From Woeseiaceae bacterium (GTDB taxonomy: Bacteria > Pseudomonadota > Gammaproteobacteria > Steroidobacterales > Woeseiaceae), in the NCBI GenBank assembly GCA_030066655.1, contig JASJBE010000045.1, positions 1 through 38,383 on the forward strand: a stretch of 38,383 nt of DNA, in the 5' to 3' direction. Position 1 is the first letter of the stretch; the number at the start of each line of letters is the position of its first letter. The notes under the pieces were generated by a model that did no database searches, was not told where the DNA came from, and saw only the letters and a list, made by a program, of their open reading frames with translations. Positions 35,551-38,383 of the stretch are shown here, piece by piece. The position numbers and the translations under genes are program-made.

Positions 35551-36432
35551 ATGTTTGCTCTAGAAGCCCGAAATCTCGTCAAATCCTATCCCGACGTGCT
35601 CGCTGTCGATAACGTCAGCTTTGGCGTGCGAGAAGGTATCTGTTTCGGTCTGCTGGGTCCGAACGGCGCCGGCAAAACGACGACCGTCGAGATCATCGAG
35701 GGCGTAACGCCGGCAACGTCGGGCGAGGTCTATTACCAGGGCGAGATCGCAGGCCGCCGATTTCGCGAGGAAGCGGGTATCCAGTTCCAGAATACGGCGC
35801 TGCAGGACAACCTGACCGTCATGGAAACCCTGATCATGTTCCAGACGCTGTATGACCGGCAGGCCCGCCTCGACGACATCATCGAGGCCTGCTCGCTGGG
35901 AGAGCTGCTGGCGCGGGATAATCGCAAGCTATCCGGCGGACAGCGGCAGCGAATGCTGCTCGCGATCGCACTGGTCAACAAACCCCGCGTCGTATTCCTC
36001 GACGAGCCAACGACGGGCCTCGACCCGCAGGCACGACGCAACTTCTGGCAGCTCGTGCAGCGCATTCAAAACGATGGCACGACGATCATCCTGACGACGC
36101 ACTACATGGACGAGGCCCACGTGTTGTGCGATGAAATCGCCATCATGGACGAGGGCAGGATCATCGCGTCGGGTCCACCGGATGAGCTGCTGCAGGAACG
36201 CTACAAGGGTCTGATCATCGAGTTGCCGATAGACAACGTGAAAGATGAGCTGGCCGGCATCGAGCACCAGACCATCGAAGACCTCGGCATCGTCGAGGTG
36301 CTCACCGAGGACATTCCGGGCAGTCTGTCGCGGCTGAGCCCGCATCTGTTCGACGCCAACCGCATCAAGATTCGGCAGGCCAACCTCGAAGACCTGTTCC
36401 TGGACCTGACCGGCCACAGTCTCCGGACCTGA
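35551..36432 (+). CDS. ABC-2 type exporter ATP-binding protein
   Basis: ATPase of an ABC-2 class export system. Using the ATG at 35551 (MFALEARNLVKSYPDV) gives 293 residues, the usual length; the upstream open frame has no homology. Walker A GPNGAGKTT is at 36-44, the signature LSGGQRQRM at 127-135, and Walker B VVFLDEP at 147-153 with TTGLDPQ and the switch TTHYMDEAHVL. The C-terminal 80 residues, with IIELPIDNVKDELAG and LEDLFLDLTGHSL, are the regulatory extension of the drug/polysaccharide exporter type. It ends three bases before its permease gene. The cargo is unknown. Confidence 0.93.
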   Translation: MFALEARNLVKSYPDVLAVDNVSFGVREGICFGLLGPNGAGKTTTVEIIEGVTPATSGEVYYQGEIAGRRFREEAGIQFQNTALQDNLTVMETLIMFQTLYDRQARLDDIIEACSLGELLARDNRKLSGGQRQRMLLAIALVNKPRVVFLDEPTTGLDPQARRNFWQLVQRIQNDGTTIILTTHYMDEAHVLCDEIAIMDEGRIIASGPPDELLQERYKGLIIELPIDNVKDELAGIEHQTIEDLGIVEVLTEDIPGSLSRLSPHLFDANRIKIRQANLEDLFLDLTGHSLRT

Positions 36433-36434
36433 GC

Positions 36435-37460
36435 ATGCTGAAACGAATCCTCGCGATCTTCAAAGCACGCAACCTCGAGTTCATCCGCGATCGAGGCACG
36501 ATGGCGTGGAATATCCTGTTGCCGATCGCTTTGATGGCCGGCCTGTCGCTCGCTTTCGGCGGCGACGGGCGGACGCAATACACGGTGGGCGTCGTTCAGC
36601 AGGCCGATGAGATCGACCGCGAGCAACATCCATTCCTTTCGACGCAGTACGTTCGTTTCGTCACCGTCGACGATGCCGGAACGGCGATGCGCAAGGTCGC
36701 GAGACACCAGCTCGACCTGCTCGTGGACTTCGAAGGAGGTGAGGAGTACTGGGTCAATCCAAGCTCGCCGAAGGGCTACTTCGTAGAACTGGCGCTGCTG
36801 CAGACGGATTCCCTGGTGGGCGGCAACTTGCAGAAGTCGGAGATCGACGGCGATGCTATCGATTACGTCGACTGGGTGCTGCCAGGCATCCTCGGCATGA
36901 ACATGATGTTCAGCTGCCTGTTCGGCGTCGGCTACGTCGTCGTTCGTTACCGTAAGAATGGTTTCTTAAAGCGTTTAAGGGCGACGCCGGTACGGCCGCT
37001 GGAATTCATCATCGCCCAGGTTGCGTCGCGACTGATACTGACGCTGACGATTACGACGATTATCTTCATCGGCACGCACTGGGCGCTGGGCACACGCATG
37101 GACGGCAGTTACCTGACGCTGTTGTTGATCGGCTTCCTCGGCGCGGTATCGCTCGTCGCCATGGGACTCCTGGTCGCCGCACGCGTCACGAGTGAGGAAC
37201 TCGCCGGCGGCCTATTGAACATGATCAATTGGCCGATGATGCTGCTGTCCGGCGTCTGGTTCTCGCTGGAGGGCGCCGGGCAATTCGTCCAGAACGCCGC
37301 CAAGATCTTTCCGCTAACCCATATCCTCGATGCTTCCAGGGCCGTCATCCTCGACGGTGCCGGCATCGCGGACATCTGGGTCAGCCTCGCCGTGCTGATT
37401 ACGATGAGTGTCGTTTTCCTCGCCCTCGGCGCCCGCTTCTTCCGCTGGGACCCGGCCTGA
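36435..37460 (+). CDS. ABC-2 type exporter permease
   Basis: Membrane partner of the preceding ATPase, 341 residues. One N-terminal helix (about 25-41) is followed by a large extracytoplasmic domain (about 45-145). Five further helices follow (about 150-172, 188-210, 220-245, 250-275 and 305-330), the ABC-2 permease layout. NMMFSCLFGVGYVVVRYRKNG precedes the KRLRATPVRPLEFI coupling-helix segment, and ARVTSEELAGG and NWPMMLLSGVWFSLEG are family-typical. Its stop overlaps the tatD start (TGATG), so tatD is coupled to it. The transported substrate cannot be told from sequence. Confidence 0.93.
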   Translation: MLKRILAIFKARNLEFIRDRGTMAWNILLPIALMAGLSLAFGGDGRTQYTVGVVQQADEIDREQHPFLSTQYVRFVTVDDAGTAMRKVARHQLDLLVDFEGGEEYWVNPSSPKGYFVELALLQTDSLVGGNLQKSEIDGDAIDYVDWVLPGILGMNMMFSCLFGVGYVVVRYRKNGFLKRLRATPVRPLEFIIAQVASRLILTLTITTIIFIGTHWALGTRMDGSYLTLLLIGFLGAVSLVAMGLLVAARVTSEELAGGLLNMINWPMMLLSGVWFSLEGAGQFVQNAAKIFPLTHILDASRAVILDGAGIADIWVSLAVLITMSVVFLALGARFFRWDPA

Positions 37461-38245
37461 TGCGCCTGGTCGACATCGGCGCCAACCTGGCGCATGACAG
37501 CTTCGACGATGATCGCGACGCGGTGCTCGAGCGCGCGCGTGAAGCCGGCGTTGAGAAGATCGTCCTGACCGGCAGCAGCGATGCGAGCAACCGTGACGCC
37601 GCGCTTCTCGCCGAGTCCGCACCGGGGTTCCTGTATTCGACCGCCGGCATGCACCCGCACCACGCGTCGGACTACACGGATGCCAGCGATGCGCTGATCC
37701 GGGAACTGGTCAGCTCGAACAGGGTCGTCGCGGTCGGAGAATGCGGGCTCGACTACTTCCGTAATTTCTCGCCAAGAGCCGCGCAGATCGAGGCGTTCGA
37801 GCGCCAGCTCGAGATTGCCGAAGAATCCGGCAAGCCCCTGTTCCTGCACCAGCGAGATGCCCATGACGACTTTCTAGCAATCGTGCAGCCACGCCTCGGC
37901 AAACTCGGACCGGCCGTCGCGCACTGCTTCACCGGCACCGAGTCGGAATTAAAGGCCTACGTAGAGCTCGATCTCTACATCGGCATTACAGGATGGGTCT
38001 GCGATGAACGACGCGGTACGGAGCTGCAGATGATCGTCGGCCTGATCCCGGACGACCGGCTCATGATCGAGACGGACGCCCCCTACCTGCTGCCGCGAAG
38101 CATCCGGCCTCGGCCGAAGTCACGCCGCAATGAGCCGATGTACCTGCCCGAGGTGCTGCGCATGGTCGCGGACTGCCGCGGGCAGTCGCATGAGCATGTC
38201 GCCGAGATTACGCGGCAAAATGCCGAGCGATTCTTCGGGCTGTGA
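37460..38245 (+). CDS. tatD: TatD family metal-dependent DNase
   Basis: Metal-dependent hydrolase with 3'-5' exonuclease activity on DNA in E. coli, implicated in repair of oxidative damage. The 261-residue protein begins MRLVDIGANLAHDSFDDD, where YcfH/YjjV paralogues have an HxH metal motif; this matches true TatD (E. coli VDIGVNL...). Further blocks are TAGMHPHHASDY, VAVGECGLDYFRNFS, FLHQRDAHDDFL, VAHCFTGTESE and GWVCDERRG. The C-terminal part has LIETDAPYLLPRSI and SRRNEPMYLPEVL. The ATG at 37460 overlaps the permease stop by one base. A tandem repeat follows 25 bases after the stop. Confidence 0.95.
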   Translation: MRLVDIGANLAHDSFDDDRDAVLERAREAGVEKIVLTGSSDASNRDAALLAESAPGFLYSTAGMHPHHASDYTDASDALIRELVSSNRVVAVGECGLDYFRNFSPRAAQIEAFERQLEIAEESGKPLFLHQRDAHDDFLAIVQPRLGKLGPAVAHCFTGTESELKAYVELDLYIGITGWVCDERRGTELQMIVGLIPDDRLMIETDAPYLLPRSIRPRPKSRRNEPMYLPEVLRMVADCRGQSHEHVAEITRQNAERFFGL

Positions 38246-38270
38246 ACCAGAAAGGAACCGTTGCAGCCCG

Positions 38271-38383
38271 CGCGGGAATTTCTAGCGAGATCGCGTCAAA
38301 CTCTCTTCCCAGGTCGCGATTTTCTATCGTGATCGCTTTACGATTTCTTCCCAGTCGCGATTCTTTAGCGCGATCTCTTTAAG
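38271..38383 (+). repeat. About 41-bp tandem repeat, three visible copies, cut by window end
   Basis: Three successive imperfect units start at 38271, 38313 and 38354. Units two and three begin GTCGCGATT and share GATC-N-CTTTA, and units one and two end CTTCCCA. The period is 41-42 bases and the third copy is cut by the window edge. Each unit has GCGAT/ATCGC complementarity, so hairpins can form within or between units (for instance ATCGCG at 38290 with CGCGAT at 38315, followed by TTTTCT). The array follows tatD. Its extent and function are unknown. Confidence 0.75.

Noticed and set aside
38271..38383. CRISPR array at the window end
   Set aside because: The whole unit repeats imperfectly, with no constant repeat separated by unique spacers of equal length and no cas genes nearby.

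Overview
The window is a GC-rich, densely coded piece of bacterial chromosome. Gene order and protein types point to a gammaproteobacterium. On the minus strand the order uvrC, pgsA, tRNA-Gly(GCC) is the classical enterobacterial uvrC-pgsA-glyW arrangement. nudJ-mnmA lying near purB, a TatD of the E. coli type, RluE, and the DUF2333, Rap1a-like and MazG proteins fit the same group. I cannot assign a genus. No phage, integrase, transposase or CRISPR array was seen, so this looks like core chromosome with a few accessory islands.

Layout. 1-4558 (minus): icd, a family-5-like uracil-DNA glycosylase, uvrC and pgsA, separated by 3-12 bases, then tRNA-Gly. 4605-6561: rluE and a class II DAHP synthase whose leader holds a strong intrinsic terminator that could be an attenuator. 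6870-9556: a two-gene lysine catabolism operon (lysine/saccharopine dehydrogenase family enzyme plus ALDH7-type aminoadipate-semialdehyde dehydrogenase). 9576-13456: bchJ and bchE (bacteriochlorophyll biosynthesis) divergent from hemN (oxygen-independent coproporphyrinogen III oxidase). 13485-16364: small poorly known genes, namely a two-TM protein, a DUF2975/HTH pair, a Rap1a-like secreted protein, an NTF2-like protein and a half-size asparaginase-like protein. 16455-18645: NfeD protease plus slipin. 18642-21674: a PhoPQ-like PepSY/regulator/kinase operon and a glycine-zipper lipoprotein-like protein. 21843-24663: mazG, a CoA-type Nudix hydrolase and fumC. 24773-28665: purB, a DUF7931-like protein, a micro-ORF, nudJ and mnmA. 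28758-33864: acnA, a class III sirtuin, a DUF2333 protein and a membrane protein. 33935-35423 (minus): a secreted beta-solenoid-like repeat protein and a YgjP-type metallopeptidase. 35551-38245: an ABC-2 exporter pair and tatD. The window ends inside a roughly 41-base tandem repeat.

How the parts connect. Three TCA enzymes (icd, acnA, fumC) are spread over the window, and acnA is followed six bases later by a SIRT5-like deacylase gene. The lysine operon would feed aminoadipate into central metabolism.

The most striking content is bchE-bchJ facing hemN. All three act in tetrapyrrole synthesis and both enzymes are oxygen-independent radical SAM proteins. Two 18-base elements in their shared upstream region resemble PpsR/CrtJ photosynthesis-repressor sites. 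No reaction-centre, light-harvesting or other bch/crt gene is visible here, so the rest of the pathway, if present, must lie elsewhere.
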